A DNA stretch of 12,319 nucleotides from Pseudomonadota bacterium. Its GTDB lineage: Bacteria > Pseudomonadota > Alphaproteobacteria > RF32 > CAG-239. The notes beneath the pieces were generated by a model, which was not told where the DNA came from, searched no databases, and saw nothing but the letters and a program-made list of their open reading frames with translations. The stretch is from positions 1-12,319 of the forward strand of contig JAJWCP010000036.1 in assembly GCA_021617435.1 (NCBI GenBank). The letters are read 5' to 3'. The position numbers and the translations under genes are program-made. This document shows, one piece after another, positions 5,897-12,319 of the stretch. How positions within the stretch are numbered: position 1 is the first letter of the stretch; the number at the start of each line of letters is the position of its first letter.

Positions 5897-6672
5897 CCTA
5901 GTTTGCGGATATATTCATAATCTTTTGCCCACGGCGAAATATCCTGCGGGCAAGTCATTCCGGTTTCCATAGTGATATAGGCATCATCGGCGGTATATTT
6001 TTTAAGCCATAAGCCAAGCGGAAACTTGCCATCGCCGTAATGAAAATGATTATCTTCCTCATCATCGGTAAAGCCATCGCATAAATGATAAACAGTAGGG
6101 TTTAAGGCATAAAATCCGGCAAGTAAAGCCTCCGGTTTGCAACCCATGGCATAAGCGGCACAAACCGCATGCGAAAAGTCAAAACAAAAACCGCAACCGG
6201 TTTGCTCCATAATAGTTTTAATTTCAGCGGGCGTGGTGCCGTGTAAAATGACGCCGTCGGAATGAAGCGGCAGGTTTTCAACCACAATCCGCTTGTCATT
6301 AAAAAGCTTAAACTGCCTGATGGTTTCTTTAAGATGCTCTTTAGCCTCACCGCAACCGGCATGAACCACCATAGTTTTAGCGTGCATAATATCGGCGGCA
6401 TACTGCACCGGTTCTAAAAGTTTGCGGTTAGAACTTTCAAGCGCGGGGTTACCGGCATCAAAGCCTAACAAATGGTGCGGAGCATGCAAACGCACTTCAA
6501 TTCCGGCAAACATTTTTGCCAGCACATCTAACTCGGCAAAGCCGGAATCTTTAATCATCAGCTCAATAAACATATCGGTTGAATGCTTTTTAACCAACTC
6601 AATCCCCTGCTCTAATAAAGCCGGATTGGTATTTAAGTTGGTACTAAACAGTTTAAGCCCGAATTTACGCAT
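5893..6672 (-). CDS. Sugar phosphate isomerase/epimerase-like TIM-barrel protein (xylose isomerase-like / AP endonuclease 2 superfamily)
   Basis: This 259-aa single-domain TIM barrel has the metal-binding layout of the xylose isomerase-like / endonuclease IV superfamily. Candidate ligands in order are H63 and H66 (LHAPHH), H104 (VVHAGCG), E132 (VVENLP), D165 and H168 (CFDFSHA), H196/D199 (YHLCDG), H209/H211 (NHFHYGDG) and E236 (ITMETG). The NHFHYGDGKFPL stretch is typical of sugar-phosphate isomerase/epimerase-type members, though endonuclease IV (nfo) proteins share H.H..G.G. The full set of endonuclease IV residues is not evident, so a sugar-acting role is favoured. ATG 6672 is supported by AAAGGAG 8 nt upstream and a promoter at 6695-6723. 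The substrate is unknown. The stop codon overlaps the pseudopilin stop on the other strand through a shared CTAG. Confidence 0.85.
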   Translation of the reverse strand: MRKFGLKLFSTNLNTNPALLEQGIELVKKHSTDMFIELMIKDSGFAELDVLAKMFAGIEVRLHAPHHLLGFDAGNPALESSNRKLLEPVQYAADIMHAKTMVVHAGCGEAKEHLKETIRQFKLFNDKRIVVENLPLHSDGVILHGTTPAEIKTIMEQTGCGFCFDFSHAVCAAYAMGCKPEALLAGFYALNPTVYHLCDGFTDDEEDNHFHYGDGKFPLGLWLKKYTADDAYITMETGMTCPQDISPWAKDYEYIRKLG

Positions 6673-6694
6673 TTTGTTTCTCCTTTAATTTGAG

Positions 6695-6723
6695 GATATA
6701 AAGCAGTTTTAACGCAATCGCAA
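6695..6723 (-). promoter_or_regulatory. Putative sigma-70-like promoter for the TIM-barrel gene
   Basis: On the minus strand TTGCGA (6718-6723), a 17-nt spacer, then TATATC (6695-6700). Predicted start is near 6688, leaving a leader of about 16 nt to the ATG at 6672. It lies just downstream of the lipoprotein terminator, consistent with a separate transcription unit. Confidence 0.45.
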
Positions 6724-6730
6724 GCATTAG

Positions 6731-6768
6731 TTTTTAAAAAGCAAAAGGCGCAGATTGCTCTGCACCTT
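6731..6768 (-). terminator. Intrinsic terminator of the lipoprotein gene
   Basis: In the minus-strand RNA, arms 6759-6768 and 6745-6754 form a 10-bp stem (one G-U wobble) closed by a GCAA tetraloop of the stable GNRA type, followed by UUUUGCUUUUU. It sits 23 nt after the lipoprotein stop codon. Confidence 0.8.
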
Positions 6769-6790
6769 CAAAGAGATAACTAAACCGTAC

Positions 6791-7276
6791 TTACCGGTAG
6801 GCAATAACTCCGGTATAAGAGTTCGGTGTAATTTTTTTGGCATTGTTCCGCGGGTCGCCATAGAATATGAACTCGTGGAACTTGCCTTGTTTGGTTTGAC
6901 CCTGCATCCAAACGGTGGAACCGTCATTCAGAACGCGCCATTTGCCGGCCTCATTCTTCCATAAGCCGAACTCTTGCGGCACCGTGTAAGTAAAGGTATC
7001 GCCGTTGGTGTAGGAGAACGTGATAACAATCGGCTGATAGACCTTTTTGTTATCAAAGCTCACGGTAACCGATTTGGCGGCGGTGCTCATCGGCGCGGCA
7101 ACATAGTGGTACTTTTTGGCGGTTTTGAGGTCAACAACGGCATTTTTGTGCTGCGGCTGATAAACCTCTGCCTTTGGAGCTTCCGGTATAGGAGCTTCTT
7201 CTTTCTTTTGTTTGCAAGCCGATACAATCAGGGCAAACATCGCGACAAGCGCGAACAATTTAATAAAACGTTTCAT
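6791..7276 (-). CDS. Small lipoprotein of unknown function
   Basis: This 161-aa protein begins MKRFIKLFALVAMFALIVSAC, a type II signal peptide with lipobox VSAC and lipidated C21, then a charged, proline-rich linker (KQKKEEAPIPEAPKAE). The globular remainder is beta-rich and aromatic, with VTVSFDNKKVYQPIVITFSY, then GLWKNEAGKWRVLNDGSTVW and YGDPRNNAKKITPNSYTG near the end. I do not recognise the family. The product should be anchored in the periplasmic leaflet of the inner or outer membrane; lysine at +2 does not suggest inner-membrane retention by the Asp+2 rule. ATG 7276 is chosen because it gives a clean signal peptide; an upstream in-frame start would precede it with 14 extra residues. 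The Shine-Dalgarno is weak. The gene has its own strong promoter (7339-7367) and terminator (6731-6768), so it is monocistronic and possibly highly expressed. Confidence 0.85.
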   Translation of the reverse strand: MKRFIKLFALVAMFALIVSACKQKKEEAPIPEAPKAEVYQPQHKNAVVDLKTAKKYHYVAAPMSTAAKSVTVSFDNKKVYQPIVITFSYTNGDTFTYTVPQEFGLWKNEAGKWRVLNDGSTVWMQGQTKQGKFHEFIFYGDPRNNAKKITPNSYTGVIAYR

Positions 7277-7338
7277 AGCTGAAATAGTTTTAAGATTAAA
7301 TAAAAAAATAAAACACAATAGGGATTTTGACAGCTTTA

Positions 7339-7367
7339 CTTATAGCAAAGCCGTTCCCTTTTGTCAA
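7339..7367 (-). promoter_or_regulatory. Near-consensus sigma-70 promoter for the lipoprotein gene
   Basis: On the minus strand TTGACA (7362-7367, perfect -35), exactly 17 nt, then TATAAG (7339-7344, 5/6 of the -10). Start near 7332 gives a leader of about 55 nt. It starts 14 nt after the stop codon of the membrane-protein gene. Best promoter match in the window. Confidence 0.75.
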
Positions 7368-7381
7368 ATTATTTTATTTAG

Positions 7382-8455
7382 TTATCCTTGAAGCGCTGGA
7401 GCAAGAATACGCGCGTCAATCCCTAATTCAGTATGATAAAGAAGCAACACGCCGATAATAAACACCAGCACGGCAAATGCAACCGCAACGCTTACAAATT
7501 TGGGCGATGATTGCGGTAGTTCGGCTTTAATGCCTTGACTATGGGCATATCCGGCATAAATGCGGCAGGCGGAAATGATATAAAGCGGCCTAAAAATCAG
7601 CATAATTATCAGCAGAGCCATAATCATCGGCAGTCCGCAGTAAAAATAAAATGTGTACATATCATATTTTGAGTGCATGGCGCTAAAAATATGTTCACCG
7701 ATGAAAAAAATACCGATGTAACTACCGATGCCGACAATCCAACAAATTAAAGCATAGGCTAAACGTAATTTTATGAGCGGCATAAAACGGTCAACCAATA
7801 GCCGCACAGAATCTCGTCCGGCTTCAACCGCGCCGCGCCCGAACAACAACGCCGGAACAAAGCCTAAAGAGGCGGCTTTCCATGCGTTATACACAATTTC
7901 ATTGCGCAATTTGGTGGAAAGCGGAGTTCTGTCGTTCTTTTTGGGCAAACGTTCCATAATGCGCAAAACCGTCCACCAACCGTCAATCCAACTGAATACC
8001 CATATCGGCCAGGCTTTCGGCAGCGCCACTTTTAAACATTCGGCAACCGTTGATTCTTTGCCCTCTGAACGCAAAATGTATGAGGCACTCATACAGGCGG
8101 TAAGCAACCCGAGTGGCAATGATACCAAACCAACGCAGGCAAACGACCATAACCACAGCAAAATATTAACAAAAGTACCTTCTTTATTTTCTTTAGTCGC
8201 TTGCCAAACCTCATCAGGAATCCAACTTAAAGCCTGCACCCAAATATAATAGCCAAGCACAATACAAACGAGTTGCAAAACCGCGAACATAATGTTTTCT
8301 TTTTCAGTCAGAATAAAATAAAGCGAATTTGCCGCTTGTTTTCCAAAACTGCCCATTGATGTAAGCATTGAAGGTTTTTCTTGTTCACCGATTTGTTCAT
8401 ACGCATCGTGTTTTAATTTATTAAGGCTGTTTTTGATTGTGCTGTAGCTATCCAT
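7382..8455 (-). CDS. Polytopic membrane protein of unknown function
   Basis: This 357-aa inner-membrane protein has a soluble N-terminus of about 50 residues, then roughly five or six hydrophobic segments. They lie near residues 55-73, 92-120, 250-275, 290-320 and 330-352, with a weaker one near 210-225. Between them is a large polar stretch containing the conserved-looking ERLPKKNDRTPLSTKLRNE and FGRGAVEAGRDSVRLLVDRF. The pattern faintly recalls DUF6159-like membrane proteins, but I cannot confirm a family. ATG 8455 is chosen over an in-frame upstream start because AAGGA lies at normal spacing before it and the extra residues look like translated leader. It is divergent from clpB. A moderate promoter-like pair (minus TTGATT 8510-8515, 17 nt, TAAACT 8487-8492) lies upstream. 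Function and substrate are unknown. Confidence 0.8.
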   Translation of the reverse strand: MDSYSTIKNSLNKLKHDAYEQIGEQEKPSMLTSMGSFGKQAANSLYFILTEKENIMFAVLQLVCIVLGYYIWVQALSWIPDEVWQATKENKEGTFVNILLWLWSFACVGLVSLPLGLLTACMSASYILRSEGKESTVAECLKVALPKAWPIWVFSWIDGWWTVLRIMERLPKKNDRTPLSTKLRNEIVYNAWKAASLGFVPALLFGRGAVEAGRDSVRLLVDRFMPLIKLRLAYALICWIVGIGSYIGIFFIGEHIFSAMHSKYDMYTFYFYCGLPMIMALLIIMLIFRPLYIISACRIYAGYAHSQGIKAELPQSSPKFVSVAVAFAVLVFIIGVLLLYHTELGIDARILAPALQG

Positions 8456-8554
8456 AATTTTAGTCCTTAGTATTAAACAATAAAGCAGTTTACGAATATA
8501 CTTTCCGTAAATCAAGCGCTTTATGCAGGTATAAACATTTTTTTGAATCTTCTC

Positions 8555-8584
8555 CTTGCGGAAAAAACAACTGATTCCTATATA
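8555..8584 (+). promoter_or_regulatory. Candidate clpB promoter, readable as heat-shock (RpoH) or sigma-70 type
   Basis: CTTGCG (8555-8560) and CCTATATA (8577-8584) resemble an alphaproteobacterial RpoH promoter (CTTG... / C.TAT.T). The same bases also read as sigma-70 boxes TTGCGG (8556-8561) and TATATA (8579-8584) with a 17-nt spacer. Start would be near 8591, giving a short leader before ATG 8608. ClpB is classically under RpoH control, which favours the first reading. No CIRCE-type inverted repeat is seen. Confidence 0.45.
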
Positions 8585-8607
8585 AAAAACAGAAAGGAAT
8601 AAAAACT

Positions 8608-11112
8608 ATGGATATGGAAAAATTAACCGACAGAAGCCGCGGATTTATTGAGGCAGCGCAATCGCTGGCCGCCCGTAAATCAAACCAGTTTTTGATGCCT
8701 GAGCATTTACTTAAAGTTATGCTTGACGACAAAGAAGGTTTGGCTTCGTCACTTATTGCGCAAACCGGCGCTGATGCCGAATGTGTGCGCGAGGCTGTAA
8801 ATGCCGATGTTGATAAATTGCCGCAAGTTGAGGGTAATGCTGTACAAATTTCAGGGTCGCAAAGCTTTTTCAAAACCTTGGATTTGGCGGAACAGAATGC
8901 TCAAAAGGCAGGTGATTCGTATGTTACGGTTGAGCGTATTTTGCAAGCTTTACTCGCGGCAAAATCGTACGGTGTTGATTTGCAAAAGCTGAATCAGGTA
9001 ATTAATAATATGCGTCAGGGGCGTACTGCGCAAAGCGCCAGCGCGGAAGATACGATGGACGCGCTTAAAAAATATGCCACCGATTATACCGAGCGCGCTT
9101 TGCAAGGTAAGTTAGATCCGGTTATCGGTCGTGATGAAGAAATTCGTCACACCATTCAGGTGCTGTCAAGGCGTACTAAAAACAATCCGGTGTTAATCGG
9201 TGAGCCGGGGGTCGGTAAAACCGCCATTGTTGAAGGATTGGCGTTGCGTATTGTCAACGGCGATGTGCCGGAAAGCTTGAAACACAAGCGCTTAATGGCT
9301 TTGGATATGGGCGCGTTAATTGCGGGCGCCAAATATCGCGGCGAATTTGAAGAGCGTTTGAAAGCGGTTCTGCAAGAGGTAAGCGCTGCCAACGGGCAGG
9401 TCATTTTGTTTATTGATGAAATGCACACCGTTGTGGGCGCCGGCGCAACTTCAGGCTCAATGGACGCTTCAAACCTGTTAAAACCGGCGTTGGCACGAGG
9501 CGAGTTACACTGCATCGGCGCTACAACATTAAAAGAGTATCAAAAATACATTGAAAAAGATCAGGCTTTTGCCCGTCGTTTTCAACCGGTATTTGTTAAT
9601 GAGCCGCAAGTGGAAGATACTATTTCTATTTTGCGGGGCATTAAAGAAAAATATGAATTGCATCACGGAGTTCGTATTTCCGATGCAGCATTGGTTGCCG
9701 CCGCGGTAATGTCTAATCGTTATATTACCGACCGGTTTTTGCCGGATAAAGCGATTGACCTTGTTGATGAAGCAGCAAGCCGCTTGCGTATGGCTATTGA
9801 TTCAAAACCTGAACATCTTGATGAAATTGACCGTCATTTGATTCAGCTTAAAATTGAACGCGAGGCCTTGCGTAAAGAAACCGATGTTGCTTCAAAAGAG
9901 CGTTTGGCTAAAATTGAAACCGAAATTACGGCGCTTGAAAAAGAATCCGCCGATGAAAACGCTAAATGGAACGCCAGTAAAAGCAGCGTACAGGAAGCCG
10001 GTAAACTGCGCGAATCTTTGGATAAAGCCCGCATTGAAGTTGATAAAGCTTTGCGTGACGGACAGTATGAAAAAGCCGGCGAATTGCAATATAAAGAAAT
10101 TCCGGAACTGGAAAAACGCCTCAATGAAATTAACGCGCATGCGCAAGCACACACCGCGGTTGAAACGGTTACGCCGGATGTTATTGCGGAAGTTGTTTCA
10201 AAATGGACCGGTATTCCGGTTGACAAACTGATGAGCAATGAAAGAGAAAAACTGTTAGACATGGAAAAAGTAATTGCCCGCAGAGTGGTTGGTCAAGATG
10301 AAGCTATTACCGCCGTTGCTAATGCAGTGCGTCGTTCGCGTTCCGGCTTAAACGATCCTAACCGTCCGATTGGCTCCTTTATGTTTTTGGGTCCGACCGG
10401 CGTTGGTAAAACCGAGCTTGCCAAAGCTCTGGCAGAGTTTTTGTTTGACGAAGAAAGCGCTTATTTGCGTATTGACATGTCGGAATATATGGAAAAGCAT
10501 GCCGTTGCTCGTTTAATCGGCGCGCCTCCGGGATATGTCGGATATGATGAAGGCGGTGTTTTAACCGAGGCAGTACGCCGCAGACCTTATCAGGTAATTT
10601 TGTTTGATGAGGTTGAAAAGGCCCACCCCGATGTGTTTAACATTTTGTTGCAAGTGCTTGATGACGGGCGTTTGACTGACGGACAAGGTCGCACGGTTGA
10701 CTTTAAGAACACGTTTTTGATTATGACTTCTAACCTTGGAAGCGCTGAAAAAAGCAAAGATGCGCGCGAGATGTTGAAAGGCTTCTTCCGTCCGGAATTT
10801 ATTAACCGTCTTGATGAAATTATTGTTTTTCATCCGTTAAGCAAAGACAATATTCGTCAGATTGTTGAAATTCAGCTCAAACATCTGCAAAATCGTTTGG
10901 CAGATAGGCATATTGAGCTGAAACTTGATGATAAAGCCAAAGATTGGCTTGCCGATAACGGATATGACGAAGAATTCGGCGCTCGTCCGCTGAAGCGTTT
11001 AATTCAGCAAGATGTTGAGAACCCGCTCGCGATTAAGCTCTTAAACGGTGAGATTAAAGATGATTCGGTCGTTGATATTTCCGCTGATAAAAACGGCTTA
11101 ATTATCGGATAG
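8608..11112 (+). CDS. clpB: ATP-dependent disaggregase ClpB (Hsp100)
   Basis: This 834-aa hexameric AAA+ chaperone pulls proteins out of aggregates together with DnaK/DnaJ/GrpE in the cytoplasm. Domains in order: Clp N-domain (about 1-145); NBD1 with Walker A GEPGVGKT (198-205), pore-loop GAKYRGEFEERLKAVL and Walker B VILFIDE (265-271); coiled-coil middle domain (about 395-515) with QYEKAGELQYKEIPELEKRL; NBD2 with Walker A GPTGVGKT (595-602), pore-loop segment GAPPGYVGYDEGG, Walker B VILFDE (663-668) and sensor-2 GARPLKR. The middle domain separates ClpB from ClpA/ClpC, and the ClpP-binding IGF/L loop is not apparent. Length is near E. coli ClpB (857). ATG 8608 follows AAAGGAA; an ATG two codons later is also possible. 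It converges with recA across the terminator at 11201-11234. No key residue is missing. Confidence 0.98.
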   Translation: MDMEKLTDRSRGFIEAAQSLAARKSNQFLMPEHLLKVMLDDKEGLASSLIAQTGADAECVREAVNADVDKLPQVEGNAVQISGSQSFFKTLDLAEQNAQKAGDSYVTVERILQALLAAKSYGVDLQKLNQVINNMRQGRTAQSASAEDTMDALKKYATDYTERALQGKLDPVIGRDEEIRHTIQVLSRRTKNNPVLIGEPGVGKTAIVEGLALRIVNGDVPESLKHKRLMALDMGALIAGAKYRGEFEERLKAVLQEVSAANGQVILFIDEMHTVVGAGATSGSMDASNLLKPALARGELHCIGATTLKEYQKYIEKDQAFARRFQPVFVNEPQVEDTISILRGIKEKYELHHGVRISDAALVAAAVMSNRYITDRFLPDKAIDLVDEAASRLRMAIDSKPEHLDEIDRHLIQLKIEREALRKETDVASKERLAKIETEITALEKESADENAKWNASKSSVQEAGKLRESLDKARIEVDKALRDGQYEKAGELQYKEIPELEKRLNEINAHAQAHTAVETVTPDVIAEVVSKWTGIPVDKLMSNEREKLLDMEKVIARRVVGQDEAITAVANAVRRSRSGLNDPNRPIGSFMFLGPTGVGKTELAKALAEFLFDEESAYLRIDMSEYMEKHAVARLIGAPPGYVGYDEGGVLTEAVRRRPYQVILFDEVEKAHPDVFNILLQVLDDGRLTDGQGRTVDFKNTFLIMTSNLGSAEKSKDAREMLKGFFRPEFINRLDEIIVFHPLSKDNIRQIVEIQLKHLQNRLADRHIELKLDDKAKDWLADNGYDEEFGARPLKRLIQQDVENPLAIKLLNGEIKDDSVVDISADKNGLIIG

Positions 11113-11143
11113 ATTTCGTCCATTTCTATGACATCGGGAGTTA

Positions 11144-11168
11144 GCAGCAGTTAGTTATAACTTGCTGC
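11144..11168 (+). other. Short inverted repeat downstream of clpB
   Basis: GCAGCA (11144-11149) and TGCTGC (11163-11168) form a hairpin around an AT-rich inner palindrome GTTATAAC. No T-run follows, so it may only protect the clpB 3' end rather than terminate transcription. Confidence 0.3.
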
Positions 11169-11200
11169 AAAACGTCAATAAAATTTATGTTGAATAAAGC

Positions 11201-11234
11201 AAAACCCCGCCGGAAAAAATTCCGACGGGGTTTT
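11201..11234. terminator. Bidirectional intrinsic terminator between clpB and recA
   Basis: Arms AAAACCCCGCCGGAA (11201-11215) and TTCCGACGGGGTTTT (11220-11234) form a 15-bp stem with one C-A mismatch in the plus-strand RNA (a G-U pair in the minus-strand RNA) and a 4-nt loop. A-tract and T-tract flank both sides, so it can stop transcription from either convergent gene. It begins 18 nt after the recA stop codon. Confidence 0.9.
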
Positions 11235-11252
11235 CGCCGTAAACAAGATTAA

Positions 11253-12281
11253 TTAATCTTCATCACTGACCGGTTCATCATCACCGATTAACTCTGTGGT
11301 TAAATGACCGGCATCGGCGCGAATTTTGTTTTCAATTTCATCGGCAACGGCCGGATTGTCACGCAGGAACAATTTTGCGTTTTCACGTCCCTGCCCCAAC
11401 TTTTCGCCTTTGTATGAGAACCATGCGCCTGATTTTTCAACAATTCCGGCTTTGACGCCCAAATCAATCAATTCACCGGTTTTGGAAATGCCCTCGCCGT
11501 ACATAATGTCAAAGTCAACGGTTTTGAACGGAGGCGCAACCTTGTTTTTAACAATTTTAACGCGGGTTTGACTGCCGATAACATCGTCTTTATCTTTAAT
11601 GGCGCCAATACGGCGGATATCCATACGGACGGAAGCATAAAATTTAAGCGCGTTACCTCCGGTGGTGGTTTCGGGGTTGCCGAACATAACGCCGATTTTC
11701 ATACGAATCTGGTTAATAAAAATAATCAGCGTGTTAGAGCGCGAAACGGTTGAGGTGAGTTTACGCAAAGCCTGACTCATTAAACGAGCTTGCAAGCCCA
11801 TGTGCGAATCGCCCATTTCACCTTCAAGTTCGGCCTTCGGAACCAAAGCGGCAACCGAGTCTACAACCAAAACATCAATTGCGCCTGAGCGAACCAAAGT
11901 GTCGGCAATTTCCAGCGCCTGTTCGCCGGCATCAGGTTGCGAAATCAGCAAATTTTCAATATCAACGCCGATTTTTTTAGCATAAGATGGGTCAAGCGCG
12001 TGTTCGGCATCAATAAAGGCACAAGTTCCGCCTTTTTTCTGAGCTTGAGCAATAACACTCAATGCCAATGTGGTTTTACCGGAGCTTTCAGGGCCGTAAA
12101 TTTCAATAATACGACCTTTGGGTAAACCGCCGATACCAAGGGCGATATCAATACCGAGCGAACCGGTGGAAACAGCTTCAATATCAATGTTGGTGCTTTG
12201 TCCCAACCGCATAATTGAACCTTTACCGAAGGCTCTTTCAATTTGGCTTAACGCCGCGTCAAGGGCTTTATCTTTTTCCAT
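11253..12281 (-). CDS. recA: Recombinase RecA
   Basis: This complete 342-aa RecA forms ATP-dependent filaments on single-stranded DNA, catalyses homologous pairing and strand exchange, and stimulates LexA self-cleavage in the SOS response. Visible motifs are Walker A GPESSGKT (63-70), catalytic-glutamate segment IDAEHALDP with E93, Walker B VLVVDSVAAL, MGLQARLMSQALRKLT, and the L2 DNA-binding loop GNPETTTGGNALKFYASVR. The C-terminal domain ends in an acidic tail (DDEPVSDED). There is no intein. ATG 12281 gives the usual short N-terminal helix and is preceded by a modest GTGAGAA. Only 38 nt of upstream sequence is present, and I see no alphaproteobacterial SOS box (GTTC-N7-GTTC) in it, so the promoter and any LexA site probably lie outside the window. 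Sequence character fits alphaproteobacterial RecA. Confidence 0.98.
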   Translation of the reverse strand: MEKDKALDAALSQIERAFGKGSIMRLGQSTNIDIEAVSTGSLGIDIALGIGGLPKGRIIEIYGPESSGKTTLALSVIAQAQKKGGTCAFIDAEHALDPSYAKKIGVDIENLLISQPDAGEQALEIADTLVRSGAIDVLVVDSVAALVPKAELEGEMGDSHMGLQARLMSQALRKLTSTVSRSNTLIIFINQIRMKIGVMFGNPETTTGGNALKFYASVRMDIRRIGAIKDKDDVIGSQTRVKIVKNKVAPPFKTVDFDIMYGEGISKTGELIDLGVKAGIVEKSGAWFSYKGEKLGQGRENAKLFLRDNPAVADEIENKIRADAGHLTTELIGDDEPVSDED

Positions 12282-12319
12282 ATTTTTCTCACTTTCAGTT
12301 AAAAACTTCTGCTATTAGT

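Noticed and set aside
5893..6672. Endonuclease IV (nfo) assignment
   Set aside because: Shares the fold and H.H..G.G motif, but the full set of DNA-repair metal ligands and the usual length (about 280 aa) are not clearly matched; the general sugar isomerase/epimerase-like call is safer.
9843..10262. Frames of 86-139 codons on either strand inside clpB
   Set aside because: Out-of-frame and antisense shadows of the ClpB middle-domain coding sequence.
12282..12319. LexA/SOS box upstream of recA
   Set aside because: Neither GTTC-N7-GTTC nor GAAC-N7-GAAC is present in the 38 nt available.
1..12319. CRISPR arrays, tRNA/rRNA genes, transposases, prophage genes
   Set aside because: No repeated spacer-repeat units, no cloverleaf or rRNA-like segments, and no recognisable transposase or phage structural protein were seen on either strand.

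Overview
The window is 12.3 kb of compact, moderately AT-rich bacterial chromosome, with RecA and ClpB as conserved anchors. Several features suggest an uncultured, probably host-associated alphaproteobacterium. RecA has alphaproteobacterial-looking sequence. There is a palindromic repeat of the type that encodes the peptide motif 'LD.RVKPDGD', common in alphaproteobacterial genomes. There is also a pseudopilin family of the 'RSMVEMLGVLAIIGVLS' type, which I associate from memory with gut-metagenome Alphaproteobacteria. This placement is inference, not a database result. I saw no rRNA, tRNA, CRISPR array or insertion sequence.

Layout. Positions 1-1619 (minus) hold the 5' part of a large gene that runs off the left edge. 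It encodes a probable ADP-ribosyltransferase-like domain followed by leucine-rich-repeat-like sequence. A 99-aa unknown protein (1659-1958, minus) lies just upstream, and both are probably driven by a promoter at 1998-2026. Next come a D-hexose-6-phosphate mutarotase-like gene and, 2 bp upstream of it, a short FtsK/SpoIIIE-type motor (2039-4098, minus). Divergent from these is a 267-aa protein with a Cys-His-Asp transglutaminase-like pattern (4226-5029, plus).

Positions 5091-5896 are the most unusual stretch. A long hairpin buries the ribosome-binding site of a pseudopilin-like gene. That gene carries a 90-bp palindromic element in frame inside its leader peptide. Its reading frame then breaks by -1 at a U-UUU-UUA heptamer.

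The right half is housekeeping-like: a TIM-barrel sugar isomerase/epimerase (5893-6672, minus), a lipoprotein (6791-7276, minus), a polytopic membrane protein (7382-8455, minus), clpB (8608-11112, plus) and recA (11253-12281, minus). The last two converge on a strong bidirectional terminator.

How it fits together. Most genes are single or paired transcription units with recognisable sigma-70-like promoters (17-bp spacers) and good Shine-Dalgarno sequences. The two candidate effector-like or surface-associated proteins (ART/LRR and Cys-His-Asp) and the pseudopilin are the accessory content. The rest is metabolism, DNA handling and protein quality control. The best leads for something new are the ART/LRR protein and the pseudopilin locus.
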